Program-made: the position numbers and the translations under genes
The notes under the pieces: generated by a model
What the model saw: the letters and a program-made list of their open reading frames with translations, nothing else
The model's database searches: none
What the model was told of the DNA's origin: nothing
NCBI GenBank assembly: GCA_002373855.1
Contig: DFKO01000031.1
Location: forward strand, 1-15,909
Reading direction: 5' to 3'
Length of the DNA stretch: 15,909 nt
Source: Lachnospiraceae bacterium UBA3643
Lineage (GTDB): Bacteria > Bacillota > Clostridia > Lachnospirales > Lachnospiraceae
Shown: positions 8,267 to 15,770 of the stretch, piece by piece
How the letters are laid out: every line of letters begins with the position of its first letter
Numbering within the stretch: position 1 is the stretch's first letter

Positions 8267-9110
8267 CGAAGAAGATGCGGAATATAACGAATGGTTTATA
8301 AATCATATAATTGAATGTCTTGAAAAATACGGTATTGATGCAGGACTACTGATTAGGGAAAAGATTTTTTTTGACGGTCTCATAGGAGAGATTAAATATA
8401 ACGGAGAAGCAAAGCCGCTCCCTGATGCAATAGTAAACAGGACGAGGGATTTTACGGTATCCATGTTTTTCGAGCAGGCAGGAGTAAAGGTATTTAACAG
8501 TACTTTTGTCACGATGATCGGTAATGACAAATATATGGCAGTTGATTTTGTTAAGAATACGGGAGCACCCGTTCCGGAATCAATTCTGTTAAAAAAGGGA
8601 ACCCGGTTTGAACAGGTTATAGATAAGGAAATGGTAGTTAAGTCTCTGCATGGTCATGGGGGCTCCGAGGTATATGCAGTGTCATCAAATGATGAGCTCG
8701 ACGAGATCAGAAAAAGAACTGAGGATGATATGATACTCCAGAAGAAATTAATCCCCTCAGAGGAAGAGTATCCGTTAGGAAAGGATCTCAGGGTTTACAT
8801 TGTCGGAAACAAAATTGTGGCAGGCATGATGCGTTCTTCGGACAAAGATTTCAGGAGTAACTTTTCTCTTGGTGGCAGGGCTGATATTCACGATCTGACT
8901 GACAAAGAGTTGTCGATTGTCAAAAAAATAACTGATGCAGTATATATCGATCACGCCACAATAGACCTCATTTACGATAAAGGTAATCCTGTATTTAATG
9001 AGATAGAAGATATGTGCGGATCGAGGATGCTCTATGAAAATACAGATATCGATATAGCAGATATGTATGCAAAACATATAGCAGATAAGATTAGAGAAGA
9101 GAGATTATGA
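8244..9110 (+). CDS. Second, divergent ATP-grasp protein
   Basis: A 288-aa ATP-grasp protein whose N-terminal strand MQCLIIYNE supports the 8244 start despite the 23-base overlap with the upstream gene; AAAGGAA lies about 12 bases ahead. Recognisable blocks are MIGNDKYMAVDFVKNTGAPVP (91-111; the substrate/ATP entry), MVVKSLHGHGGSEVYAV (130-146) with Lys133 and a glycine-rich loop, DLRVYIVGNKIVAGMMR (181-197), DFRSNFSLGG (202-211), ATIDLIYD (238-245) with Asp241, and NEIEDMCGSRML (252-263). In the last, the usual E-x-N metal ligand pair appears as E-x-E (Glu253, Glu255), which may alter metal binding or mark a subfamily. It overlaps the phosphoesterase by 4 bases. With the preceding gene it makes a ligase pair that might act in succession or as a heteromer. 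Substrates are unknown. Confidence 0.82.
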   Translation: MQCLIIYNEEDAEYNEWFINHIIECLEKYGIDAGLLIREKIFFDGLIGEIKYNGEAKPLPDAIVNRTRDFTVSMFFEQAGVKVFNSTFVTMIGNDKYMAVDFVKNTGAPVPESILLKKGTRFEQVIDKEMVVKSLHGHGGSEVYAVSSNDELDEIRKRTEDDMILQKKLIPSEEEYPLGKDLRVYIVGNKIVAGMMRSSDKDFRSNFSLGGRADIHDLTDKELSIVKKITDAVYIDHATIDLIYDKGNPVFNEIEDMCGSRMLYENTDIDIADMYAKHIADKIREERL

Positions 9111-9751
9111 GATATTATATTTCCGATTGTCATTTCTTTCACGAGAGGATGAACTCGGCCATGGATAACCGGGGGTTTTCAACTCTTGAGGAAATGCATG
9201 AATATATGATCACAAAATGGAATAAAAAAGTCAGAAACGGCGATGAGGTAATGATCCTCGGAGATTTTTCGATCGGTAAAGGAACCGAAACAAATGAGAT
9301 CCTTGCAAGGTTAAACGGCAGGAAATTTCTCATTATAGGCAATCATGATAAATATCTCCAGGACAGGAAATTCAATCAGAATCTCTTTATATGGATTAAG
9401 GATTACTGGGAAGCTAAAGATAATAAGAGGAAAGTGATACTGTCCCATTATCCCATCATGTGCTATAAGGGACAGTACAAATTTGACAAGGACGGCAATC
9501 CAACCACATACATGCTTTACGGTCATGTACACAACACATATGACGAGATCATCATAAACGATTTCATTAATGAGACGAGGCAGAGAAAACGTATAATTAA
9601 AGACAGCGAAAGTGAGATAACCGTCCCATGCCAGATGATAAACACTTTCTGTATGTTTTCTGATTACGAACCACTGACACTGGATGAGTGGATAAAGGTG
9701 GACGCCGCCCGCAGACAACACCTGGTGACAGGCACCATTAACAAAATGTGA
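9107..9751 (+). CDS. Calcineurin-like metallophosphoesterase
   Basis: A 214-aa di-metal phosphoesterase with the complete motif set: SDCHF (Asp7, His9), LGDFS (Asp53), IGNHDK (Asn79, His80), LSHYPI (His114) and YGHVHN (His140, His142). The length and the HFFHERM and GNHDKYL forms fit the small predicted phosphohydrolase group (COG4186-like), which also occurs in phages and accessory regions. There is no signal peptide or membrane segment, so it is cytoplasmic. The ATG overlaps the TGA of the second ATP-grasp gene by 4 bases, indicating coupled translation. Its substrate is not evident. In this cassette it could hydrolyse a phosphorylated ligase product or nucleotide, but that is conjecture. 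It ends 23 bases from the convergent hydrolase gene, with no obvious hairpin terminator between them. Confidence 0.88.
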   Translation: MRYYISDCHFFHERMNSAMDNRGFSTLEEMHEYMITKWNKKVRNGDEVMILGDFSIGKGTETNEILARLNGRKFLIIGNHDKYLQDRKFNQNLFIWIKDYWEAKDNKRKVILSHYPIMCYKGQYKFDKDGNPTTYMLYGHVHNTYDEIIINDFINETRQRKRIIKDSESEITVPCQMINTFCMFSDYEPLTLDEWIKVDAARRQHLVTGTINKM

Positions 9752-9774
9752 ACATCCTGATTTCTGTCATTAAA

Positions 9775-10527
9775 TCATTTGGCATGCCTTCCCAGAATGT
9801 CATCTATTTTTTGTACATACTCATCCGGATGGTTAATGGAAAATTCGCCATGATAAAGACCTGGTAATACAGTCATATCGGCTCCGGGTACAGACTCTTG
9901 AATTCTGACAGCCGAGTCTTTGATTCCTTTATTTTCTTTACCGCCAATATAAATATGTATTTTTGCGTGACAGTCTTTTATGGATTCTTTCAGCTCATAC
10001 CCGGTATTTGCCTGAAGAAACGAAATCATATCCTCTTTATTTATGGCACATGTATCCCGGTAATAATCTTCAAACAATTCCTTTTTCATATGAAGGGATT
10101 TAAACTGAAGCCTTGAAAACCATCTGTATTTTATCAGACCGTAGCTGGCACCGAAAGCAGGCTTTATCAGTGCATGGGTGATTTTCGATGGTATTACCAT
10201 CGCACTTTCAATAATGGCAAAGCGGCATATATCACTTCTCCTTGACAGGATTTCCAGCAATATCTGACCACCAAGGGACAGCCCGCCCATCAGTAGCACA
10301 GACCCGCCAAAGTTTTCTTCTATATACCGGATGATCTCCACTGCGTTATCCTCTATGGTTTTAAAGGATCTGTCACTACCGGCATGGCCATCCAGTACCG
10401 GAATGATCACGTGATATCGGTCCTTTAATCTCTCTGCGACTTCCCGATAATTCCACCATGATAATCCCCCACCATGCAGGAGAATGATTATATCTTTTTT
10501 ATTGTTACCGTATTCAATGATTTTCAT
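9775..10527 (-). CDS. Alpha/beta-hydrolase fold protein
   Basis: A 250-aa cytoplasmic alpha/beta hydrolase. The oxyanion-side motif is LLHGGGLSWWNY (16-27), the nucleophile elbow is GGLSLGG with Ser84, and the C-terminal His is His226 in LYHGEF. The acid position after strand 6 reads GGKEN, so Glu198 rather than Asp is the likely third triad member. Residues about 110-175 form a helical cap rich in basic and aromatic residues. No signal peptide is visible. It is the only minus-strand gene, convergent with the phosphoesterase and divergent from the hydrogenase-chemoreceptor. The Shine-Dalgarno before the start is poor (CATCGGGAC). The substrate could be an ester, lactone or peptide; family members are too diverse to choose. 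Confidence 0.85.
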   Translation of the reverse strand: MKIIEYGNNKKDIIILLHGGGLSWWNYREVAERLKDRYHVIIPVLDGHAGSDRSFKTIEDNAVEIIRYIEENFGGSVLLMGGLSLGGQILLEILSRRSDICRFAIIESAMVIPSKITHALIKPAFGASYGLIKYRWFSRLQFKSLHMKKELFEDYYRDTCAINKEDMISFLQANTGYELKESIKDCHAKIHIYIGGKENKGIKDSAVRIQESVPGADMTVLPGLYHGEFSINHPDEYVQKIDDILGRHAK

Positions 10528-10567
10528 GTCCCGATGACCGTTACTGATATTCTAAAACGTCATATTT

Positions 10568-10597
10568 ATTATATCATTAAAGGGTACGGATTGTCTG
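10568..10597 (-). promoter_or_regulatory. Sigma-A-type promoter for the minus-strand hydrolase
   Basis: Read on the minus strand, a perfect -10 TATAAT (10573-10568) lies 18 bases from a -35-like CAGACA (10597-10592). Initiation would fall near 10560, giving a leader of roughly 30-35 bases before the hydrolase ATG at 10527. The -10 is strong and the -35 moderate. The 183-base gap 10528-10710 thus holds divergent promoters; I see no RNA gene or riboswitch-like structure in it. Confidence 0.55.
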
Positions 10598-10605
10598 ACA
10601 CTGCT

Positions 10606-10675
10606 TTGCGTTTGATCTTTAAAAGTGATAAAATAACAAGATATTTGTACGTTGGATAACATATAAGTGTATAAA
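10606..10675 (+). promoter_or_regulatory. Candidate promoter(s) for the hydrogenase-chemoreceptor gene
   Basis: Two overlapping candidates exist upstream of 10711. One is TTGCGT (10606-10611), 17 bases, TAAAAT (10629-10634). The other is TTGTAC (10645-10650), 19 bases, TATAAA (10670-10675). Each has one weak element, so I cannot choose between them. A strong AAGGAG (10700-10705) precedes the ATG. Confidence 0.4.
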
Positions 10676-10710
10676 CTATTTTTTAAAAGTTATAAGGGTA
10701 AGGAGCAAAA

Positions 10711-12645
10711 ATGGGACTCGTAAAAACAAACAGCAACTGCGTAGGATGTAACAGGTGTATAAGTGCCTGTCCGAGTAGAGGGGCAAATGTTGCCATTCAA
10801 AAAGACAGAGGCAATGTAATAGAGGTTGATCCCAAGAAGTGTATTGCCTGCGGTGCATGTATCGATGTGTGCGAACACGGTGCGAGAGAATATGAGGATG
10901 ATGTGGACAGATTTTTTGCTGATTTAAAAAGAGGTGAAAAGATTTCTGTCCTTATTGCGCCGGCATTTCTGGCCAATTACAAAAATGATTACGAGAAATA
11001 TCTCGGCATGCTGAAAAAGGCCGGTGTAAACAGGTTTATCAGCATTTCTTTTGGCGCAGATATTACAACCTGGGCATATATTAAATATATAACCGAGCAC
11101 AACTATTACGGAAGCATCTCTCAGCCATGTCCTGCTGTAGTCGGATATATTGAGCGTCATATCCCGGAGCTACTTCCAAAGCTCATGCCGGTACAGAGCC
11201 CTATGATGTGCGGCGCCATCTATGTAAAGAAGTATTTAAAAGTTCCTGATAAACTCGCCTTTATCAGTCCTTGTATTGCAAAGAAAAATGAGATTGACGA
11301 TCCCAATAATAACGGCTACATTTCATATAATCTGACATTCAAGCATCTGATTCAGTACCTCAAAGACAATCCGGTTAAGGATTTCACCCCTTACACAGAT
11401 GAGATAGAGTACGGTCTCGGATCGATCTATCCCATGCCGGGCGGACTTAAGGAGAATGTTTACTGGCTCCTTGGCGAGGATGCTCTTGTGCGCCAGATGG
11501 AGGGTGAACATCATATGTACGAATACCTTGAGAGAAATAAGGACAGCATCAGAAATGATAAGTTCCCTTATCTCTTTATTGATGCCCTCAACTGCACTAA
11601 CGGCTGCCTGTACGGTCCGGGAGTCGAGGCCAGAAAAACTATGGATGAGAATACATTTATTACCATCCAGAAGATAAAAGCCAGCAGCAAAAACGATACG
11701 AAAAAGACTGCATGGAGCAGAAAACTGACGCCTGCTCAGAGACTGGAAAAATTAAACAAGCAGTTTGCAGACCTTAATCTTAACGATTTTGTCAGAAAAT
11801 ATACTGACAGAAGCAAAGACTGTATAGTTAAGACTCCATCCGAATCCGAGATATCAAAGATATTTGCCGACATGAAGAAGGATACTGCAGAAAAGCAAAA
11901 TATCAACTGTGGATGCTGCGGTTATAAATCATGCAGATTGATGGCAGTAGCTATCTATAACGGATTTAATCATAAATTAAACTGTGTTCATTATATTAAA
12001 GACAGAGCTTATGAAGAAAAAGACCGGGCTCTTGAACTCACCAATGAAGTACAGGCCGCAAGGGATGAGATGAATGCCAGAAAGGAGTCTCTCTCTGAAG
12101 GAATTAAAAACAATTTTAATTCTCTGTCAGAATCAATCAGCACTATCGAGGATACAAGTGCAAATAATGCAAAACAGACATCCGAGATTTACGAGTCAAT
12201 GAACGATGTCGATAAATTTGCCGAGAATCTTAAAAATGTGCTCTCCGCAATTGAGGGATATATAGGCAAACTTGATTCAAACAATGCGGATGTAATCGCT
12301 ATTTCATCCCAGACAAACCTGCTTGCATTGAATGCAAGTATTGAAGCTGCCAGAGCCGGTGATGCCGGCAGGGGCTTTGCTGTAGTTGCTGAGGAAATCA
12401 AAAAGCTTGCTGATGATTCCAAGACTACAGCCGATGACAGCAATAAAAATAATGAGGATATCAAGGACGCCATCCAAAGACTGACCGCCGAGGCGGAAAA
12501 ACTGACCGATATAGTTGAGAGAGTAAACGAAAGAGCAAGGAGCCTCGTGAAGTCATCTGAGGAGACAACTACTTCCATCGGTACAATGCGTACTGTTACG
12601 GAGAATGTAGAAAACTCACTGTCCCAGCTCTTGGAAAGCGAATGA
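10711..12645 (+). CDS. Sensory [FeFe]-hydrogenase-like / methyl-accepting chemotaxis fusion
   Basis: A 644-aa soluble multidomain sensor. Residues 10-54 carry two ferredoxin [4Fe-4S] motifs (Cys10/13/16/20 and Cys44/47/50/54). Residues about 75-325 are an H-cluster domain with all four cluster cysteines: SQPCP (Cys140), SPCIAKK (Cys188, with Lys191) and NCTNGC (Cys295, Cys299). The proton-relay Cys of TSCCP is replaced by Pro139. Residues 400-425 form a further four-Cys Fe-S motif (Cys400/403/408/425). Helices about 435-640 hold the chemoreceptor tip ([19 protein letters not shown], 532-550, and [15 protein letters not shown], 553-567), which binds CheA/CheW. There is no transmembrane segment or HAMP, and no CheR-tethering pentapeptide at the end. 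It is probably a cytoplasmic H2 or redox chemoreceptor, not a catalytic hydrogenase. Only the signal is uncertain. It is monocistronic, between its own promoter region and terminator. Confidence 0.9.
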   Translation: MGLVKTNSNCVGCNRCISACPSRGANVAIQKDRGNVIEVDPKKCIACGACIDVCEHGAREYEDDVDRFFADLKRGEKISVLIAPAFLANYKNDYEKYLGMLKKAGVNRFISISFGADITTWAYIKYITEHNYYGSISQPCPAVVGYIERHIPELLPKLMPVQSPMMCGAIYVKKYLKVPDKLAFISPCIAKKNEIDDPNNNGYISYNLTFKHLIQYLKDNPVKDFTPYTDEIEYGLGSIYPMPGGLKENVYWLLGEDALVRQMEGEHHMYEYLERNKDSIRNDKFPYLFIDALNCTNGCLYGPGVEARKTMDENTFITIQKIKASSKNDTKKTAWSRKLTPAQRLEKLNKQFADLNLNDFVRKYTDRSKDCIVKTPSESEISKIFADMKKDTAEKQNINCGCCGYKSCRLMAVAIYNGFNHKLNCVHYIKDRAYEEKDRALELTNEVQAARDEMNARKESLSEGIKNNFNSLSESISTIEDTSANNAKQTSEIYESMNDVDKFAENLKNVLSAIEGYIGKLDSNNADVIAISSQTNLLALNASIEAARAGDAGRGFAVVAEEIKKLADDSKTTADDSNKNNEDIKDAIQRLTAEAEKLTDIVERVNERARSLVKSSEETTTSIGTMRTVTENVENSLSQLLESE

Positions 12646-12663
12646 TATGCCACCAAGTTCAAT

Positions 12664-12689
12664 AAAACGCCCATATCGGGCGTTTTTTT
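12664..12689 (+). terminator. Intrinsic terminator after the hydrogenase-chemoreceptor
   Basis: AAAACGCCC (12664-12672) pairs with GGGCGTTTT (12678-12686) around a five-base ATATC loop and runs into TTTTTTT (12683-12689). It isolates the sensor gene from the Fe-S assembly operon whose -35 starts 24 bases later. Confidence 0.93.
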
Positions 12690-12712
12690 GTATGTAAAAT
12701 TCATAAAACCTA

Positions 12713-12741
12713 TTGACTGGGTAGGTAATTGTGAATATAAT
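12713..12741 (+). promoter_or_regulatory. Strong sigma-A promoter of the isc operon
   Basis: TTGACT (12713-12718) and TATAAT (12736-12741) are separated by exactly 17 bases, a near-consensus housekeeping promoter. Transcription should begin near 12748, inside the palindrome listed next. AAGGAG (12764-12769) precedes the iscS ATG at 12777. Confidence 0.88.
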
Positions 12742-12761
12742 ACCTACTATACAAGTAGGTA
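12721..12761 (+). promoter_or_regulatory. Probable Rrf2/IscR-type operator, three half-sites
   Basis: TACCTACT (12741-12748) and AGTAGGTA (12754-12761) form a perfect 8-base inverted repeat around ATACA. A third half-site GTAGGTA (12721-12727) lies in the -35/-10 spacer and is inverted relative to TACCTAC (12741-12747). The sites cover the -10 and start point, where a bound dimer would block RNA polymerase. The operon encodes an IscR-like Rrf2 regulator, the obvious candidate ligand. That this protein binds here is inference. Confidence 0.75.
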
Positions 12762-12776
12762 ATAAGGAGATTATCA

Positions 12777-13973
12777 ATGGAAAAGAGAATATATTTGGAT
12801 AATGCTGCAACAACAAGGGTTTTACCGGAGGTCTTTGAGACCATGAAGCCTTTCTTTACAGAGGAGTATGGTAATCCGTCAAGTGCGTATGAGTTTTCGG
12901 GCAGGGTAGCAAACAGGATTGCAGACGCTACAGAAGAAATAGCAAAATTCATAAACGCAAAGGCAAAAGAGATTTATTTTACATCAGGCGGAAGTGAATC
13001 CGACAATTGGGCATTAAAGGGTGTGGCTGATGCACTTAGATCAAAGGGAAATCATATCATTACTTCAAAGATCGAGCATCATGCAATACTCCATACATGT
13101 GAGTATCTTGAAAAGCAGGGATATGAAGTAACATATCTCGATGTGGATGAGAACGGACTGGTTGATCCGGTGGCTCTTGAAAAAGCAATCAGACCGGAGA
13201 CGATCTTGATCTCAATAATGTTTGCCAATAATGAAATTGGCACAATAGAGCCGATAGCGGAGATAGGAGAGATCGCCCATAAACACGGTATTTATTTTCA
13301 CACAGATGCCGTTCAGGCATTCGGTCATGTGCCCATAGATGTTGAGGCCATGCATATAGACATGCTTTCTGCCAGCGGCCACAAGGTAAACGGACCCAAG
13401 GGTATAGGTTTACTTTATATAAGGACGGGAACGAAGATATCTAATTTTATCCATGGCGGAGCCCAGGAGAGAGGCAGGAGAGCAGGCACTACAAATGCAC
13501 CCGGTATCATGGGATTTTCAAAAGCCGTATCAATAGCATCTGAAAGGATGAATGAGAGGACAGCTCATGAGACAAAACTTCGGGACAGACTGATAGAGAG
13601 AGTCCTTTCGGAGATACCGCACAGCAGGTTAAACGGTCACAGAGAAAAGAGATTATCAAACAACACAAACTTTTGCTTCAGATTTATAGAGGGAGAGTCA
13701 CTCCTCATACTTCTTGATAAGAAGGGTATATGCGCGTCGTCAGGTTCTGCATGTACATCGGGAGCCCTTGATCCGTCCCATGTACTGCTGGCAATAGGAC
13801 TGCCCCATGAGATAGCCCACGGTTCAGTGAGATTCACATTATCAGAGGAAACGACAGAGGAGGATATAGATTATACCGTTGAGTCTTTAAAACAGATAGT
13901 TGAGAGACTCAGAAGCATGTCACCTCTCTATGAGGATTTTGTAAAGAAAGAAAAGTTGTCGAAAGTAAATTAA
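12777..13973 (+). CDS. iscS: Cysteine desulfurase (IscS/NifS)
   Basis: PLP enzyme that removes sulfur from L-cysteine as an enzyme persulfide and delivers it to the Fe-S scaffold. It is full length at 398 aa. Key features: IYLDNAATT (5-13), SGGSESDN (70-77), HH at 101-102 stacking on PLP, DAVQ (177-180), the Schiff-base Lys203 in SASGHKVNGPKG, and the persulfide Cys326 in SSGSACTSG. The HGGAQERGRRAGT block (226-238) is canonical for the NifS/IscS group. It heads the operon directly behind a strong promoter and palindromic operator. The scaffold gene follows 11 bases later, with an AAGGAG overlapping the iscS stop. IscS versus NifS naming is arbitrary here; there are no nitrogenase genes in view. 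Confidence 0.95.
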   Translation: MEKRIYLDNAATTRVLPEVFETMKPFFTEEYGNPSSAYEFSGRVANRIADATEEIAKFINAKAKEIYFTSGGSESDNWALKGVADALRSKGNHIITSKIEHHAILHTCEYLEKQGYEVTYLDVDENGLVDPVALEKAIRPETILISIMFANNEIGTIEPIAEIGEIAHKHGIYFHTDAVQAFGHVPIDVEAMHIDMLSASGHKVNGPKGIGLLYIRTGTKISNFIHGGAQERGRRAGTTNAPGIMGFSKAVSIASERMNERTAHETKLRDRLIERVLSEIPHSRLNGHREKRLSNNTNFCFRFIEGESLLILLDKKGICASSGSACTSGALDPSHVLLAIGLPHEIAHGSVRFTLSEETTEEDIDYTVESLKQIVERLRSMSPLYEDFVKKEKLSKVN

Positions 13974-13984
13974 GGAGAAAAAAC

Positions 13985-14446
13985 ATGAGTCAGGTAACAG
14001 AATACAGCGAAAAAGTAATGGATCATTTTATGAATCCCAGAAATGTCGGTGAGATGGAAAATCCGTCAGGTGTCGGTACGGTAGGTAACGCAAAATGCGG
14101 AGATATCATGAGAATGTATCTTGATATTGATGAAAACAGGGTAGTCAGAGAAGCAAAGTTTAAGACATTCGGATGCGGAGCTGCTGTTGCGACGAGCTCC
14201 ATGGCAACAGAACTGGTAAAAGGCAAAACTGTACAGGAAGCCCTTGAGGTAACAAACAAAGCCGTAATGGAAGCTCTGGACGGACTGCCTCCTGTAAAGA
14301 TACACTGCTCACTTTTGGCAGAGGAAGCGATACACGCCGCTCTTTGGGATTATGCAAAGAAAAATGATATAGTAATAGAAGGACTTAAAGAACCGGTAAA
14401 TGACATAGACGAGACGGAAGAATTTTACAAGATGCAGGGAGAATGA
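13985..14446 (+). CDS. iscU: Fe-S cluster scaffold protein (IscU/NifU N-terminal type)
   Basis: A 153-aa scaffold on which [2Fe-2S]/[4Fe-4S] clusters are assembled from IscS-derived sulfur before transfer to apoproteins. The three ligand cysteines are present: Cys38 in NAKCGD with the regulatory Asp40, Cys64 in FGCGAA, and Cys108 in KIHCSLLAEEAI with the adjacent His107. The LPPVK chaperone-recognition-like segment lies at 101-105. It has no NifU ferredoxin or C-terminal domain, so it is the stand-alone N-terminal type. A C-terminal acidic tail (about 135-153) exceeds the E. coli IscU length. AAGGAG at 13972-13977 is the ribosome-binding site. The frame ends at 14446, just before the regulator start. 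No hscA, hscB, fdx or iscA homologue is seen in the window. Confidence 0.95.
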   Translation: MSQVTEYSEKVMDHFMNPRNVGEMENPSGVGTVGNAKCGDIMRMYLDIDENRVVREAKFKTFGCGAAVATSSMATELVKGKTVQEALEVTNKAVMEALDGLPPVKIHCSLLAEEAIHAALWDYAKKNDIVIEGLKEPVNDIDETEEFYKMQGE

Positions 14447-14448
14447 TC

Positions 14449-14844
14449 ATGATTTCTACAAGGGGGCGCTACGCACTGCGGGTAATGATAGATATAGCAT
14501 CCAACCAGAGAGACGGATATGTACCGATGAAAGATGTGGCAGCGAGGCAGGGCCTGTCGCTTAAGTATCTTGAGCAGATCATACCTCCTCTTAAAGATCA
14601 TGGACTGATCAAAGGCATCCAGGGAAAAGGCGGAGGATACCGGCTCACAAAAAATCCGTCCGAGTACAATATCGGTGAGATACTGAGACTGACAGAAAAA
14701 GACTTGGCACCGGTAAGCTGTCTGGCAGAGGGAGCTCCGGAGTGTGAGAGACGCCAGGGATGCAAGACGATAAAACTCTGGGAAGGCCTTGAAAAAGTGA
14801 CGAATGAGTATCTTGATTCAAAGACACTCGATGAACTCTTATAA
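14449..14844 (+). CDS. iscR: Rrf2-family regulator, IscR-like with three Cys ligands
   Basis: Winged-helix Rrf2 transcription factor, 131 aa from ATG 14449. An in-frame ATG at 14443 exists, but AGGGAG (14436-14441) is only 1 base from it and 7 bases from 14449, and family members begin MxISTRGRYALR, so the later start is preferred. The HTH lies at about residues 25-60 (VAARQGLSLKYLEQIIPPLK) and the wing is GKGGGYRL (59-66). After it come Cys91, Cys99 and Cys105 (spacing C-x7-C-x5-C, close to the C-x5-C-x5-C of E. coli IscR), suited to binding an Fe-S cluster. CymR lacks these cysteines. It is third in the isc operon and probably represses it through the palindrome at 12741-12761 when loaded with cluster. 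Confidence 0.88.
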   Translation: MISTRGRYALRVMIDIASNQRDGYVPMKDVAARQGLSLKYLEQIIPPLKDHGLIKGIQGKGGGYRLTKNPSEYNIGEILRLTEKDLAPVSCLAEGAPECERRQGCKTIKLWEGLEKVTNEYLDSKTLDELL

Positions 14845-14864
14845 ATATGGGATGGTAAATTAAA

Positions 14865-15770
14865 ATGAATATCAATCATCTGAAATATGTACTGGAAATA
14901 GCATCTTCATCTTCTATGAGAGAGGCAGCTGAGAATCTTTATGTATCTCAGCCGGCGCTGTCATCAAGTGTACGGGATCTTGAGGATGAGCTTGGCATAC
15001 TTATATTTGAGAGAACAAATAAGGGAATCTCATTAACCGACGAGGGCAGGGAATTTCTGAATTATGCCAAAAGGGTTGTGGGCCAGTATGAGATTTTAGA
15101 GGACAGATATCTTTCAAAAGATGCCGATAAGGAGCAGTTCTCCGTATCCACCCAGCATTATAACTTTGCCCTAAAAGCATTTACAAATGTAATAAAAGGT
15201 AAAGATCCCGACAGATATGTATTTTCAATTCATGAGACCAAGACAATGAATGTCCTTGAGGATGTGAGGACTCTAAAGAGCGAAGTCGGTATAGTATCCT
15301 TTTCAGGCGCAAGCGAAAAGGTTATGAAGAAGATATTTAAGGATTATCAGCTTGAGTTTATACCGCTTATGCGCAGGGAGACTTATGCATATGTATGGAA
15401 GGATAATAAATTTGCTGACAGAAAAAATATTTCCATAGAGGAACTAAGGGATTATCCATGTGTGTCATTTGACCAGAGCGACGACAGTAAATTTTACTTA
15501 AACGAGGAAGCTATGGCGGATTATGACTTTGACAAGATGATCAAGTCGGATGACAGGGCGACTACCATGGAACTGATTGCCACACTCCAGGGATATTCTA
15601 TAGGATCCGGAATGCTTGCAGGAGATGAAGCCATACTGAAAGGTTTTGTATCAATAAAGCTTAAGGAAGAGGATCCCCTCACAATAGGATATATCACCAG
15701 AAAAGGCAGCGAACTGTCAATGTACGGAAAACTGTATGTAGAGGAAATCCTTAAATTTAAGGAATTATAG
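14865..15770 (+). CDS. LysR-family transcriptional regulator
   Basis: A 301-aa LysR-type regulator. The N-terminal winged HTH spans residues 1-60 (LKYVLEIASSSSMREAAENL and VSQPALSSSVRDLEDELGILIFERTN blocks), followed by the linker helix and a periplasmic-binding-protein-like effector domain (about 90-300). It starts 20 bases after the Rrf2 stop on the same strand with only a weak GGGATGG ribosome-binding site, so it may be the last gene of the isc operon. The effector is unknown. Given the neighbours, a sulfur, cysteine or redox ligand is plausible but unproven. The last codons (FKEL plus stop) lie in a 15-base tandem duplication described separately. Confidence 0.9.
   Translation: MNINHLKYVLEIASSSSMREAAENLYVSQPALSSSVRDLEDELGILIFERTNKGISLTDEGREFLNYAKRVVGQYEILEDRYLSKDADKEQFSVSTQHYNFALKAFTNVIKGKDPDRYVFSIHETKTMNVLEDVRTLKSEVGIVSFSGASEKVMKKIFKDYQLEFIPLMRRETYAYVWKDNKFADRKNISIEELRDYPCVSFDQSDDSKFYLNEEAMADYDFDKMIKSDDRATTMELIATLQGYSIGSGMLAGDEAILKGFVSIKLKEEDPLTIGYITRKGSELSMYGKLYVEEILKFKEL

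Noticed and set aside
5186..9110. A VanC/VanT-style D-Ala-D-Ser resistance cluster (racemase, serine-related enzyme, ATP-grasp ligases)
   Set aside because: The racemase lacks the VanT membrane domain, the ATP-grasp proteins are RimK-like rather than Ddl-like, no VanXY peptidase is present, and a strong terminator separates the two groups.
9311..9721. A 136-codon minus-strand ORF opposite the metallophosphoesterase
   Set aside because: The opposite strand has every metallophosphoesterase motif in order; this reverse frame has no family features.
10474..10659. A 61-codon plus-strand ORF spanning the hydrolase 5' end and the divergent intergenic region
   Set aside because: No Shine-Dalgarno, no recognisable protein features, and it overlaps the real hydrolase gene and its promoter.
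10711..12645. A catalytic (H2-producing) [FeFe]-hydrogenase
   Set aside because: The proton-relay Cys and both active-site Met positions are substituted and a chemoreceptor signalling domain is fused, which fits a sensor much better.
12189..12704. A 171-codon minus-strand ORF, Ser/Ala/Leu rich, opposite the chemoreceptor tip
   Set aside because: Its composition is the mirror of the coiled-coil signalling helices and it runs through the terminator; the plus-strand domain is unambiguous.
14443..14448. ATG 14443 as the Rrf2 start
   Set aside because: The Shine-Dalgarno AGGGAG ends 1 base before it, whereas spacing to ATG 14449 is 7 bases, and the latter matches the family N-terminus.
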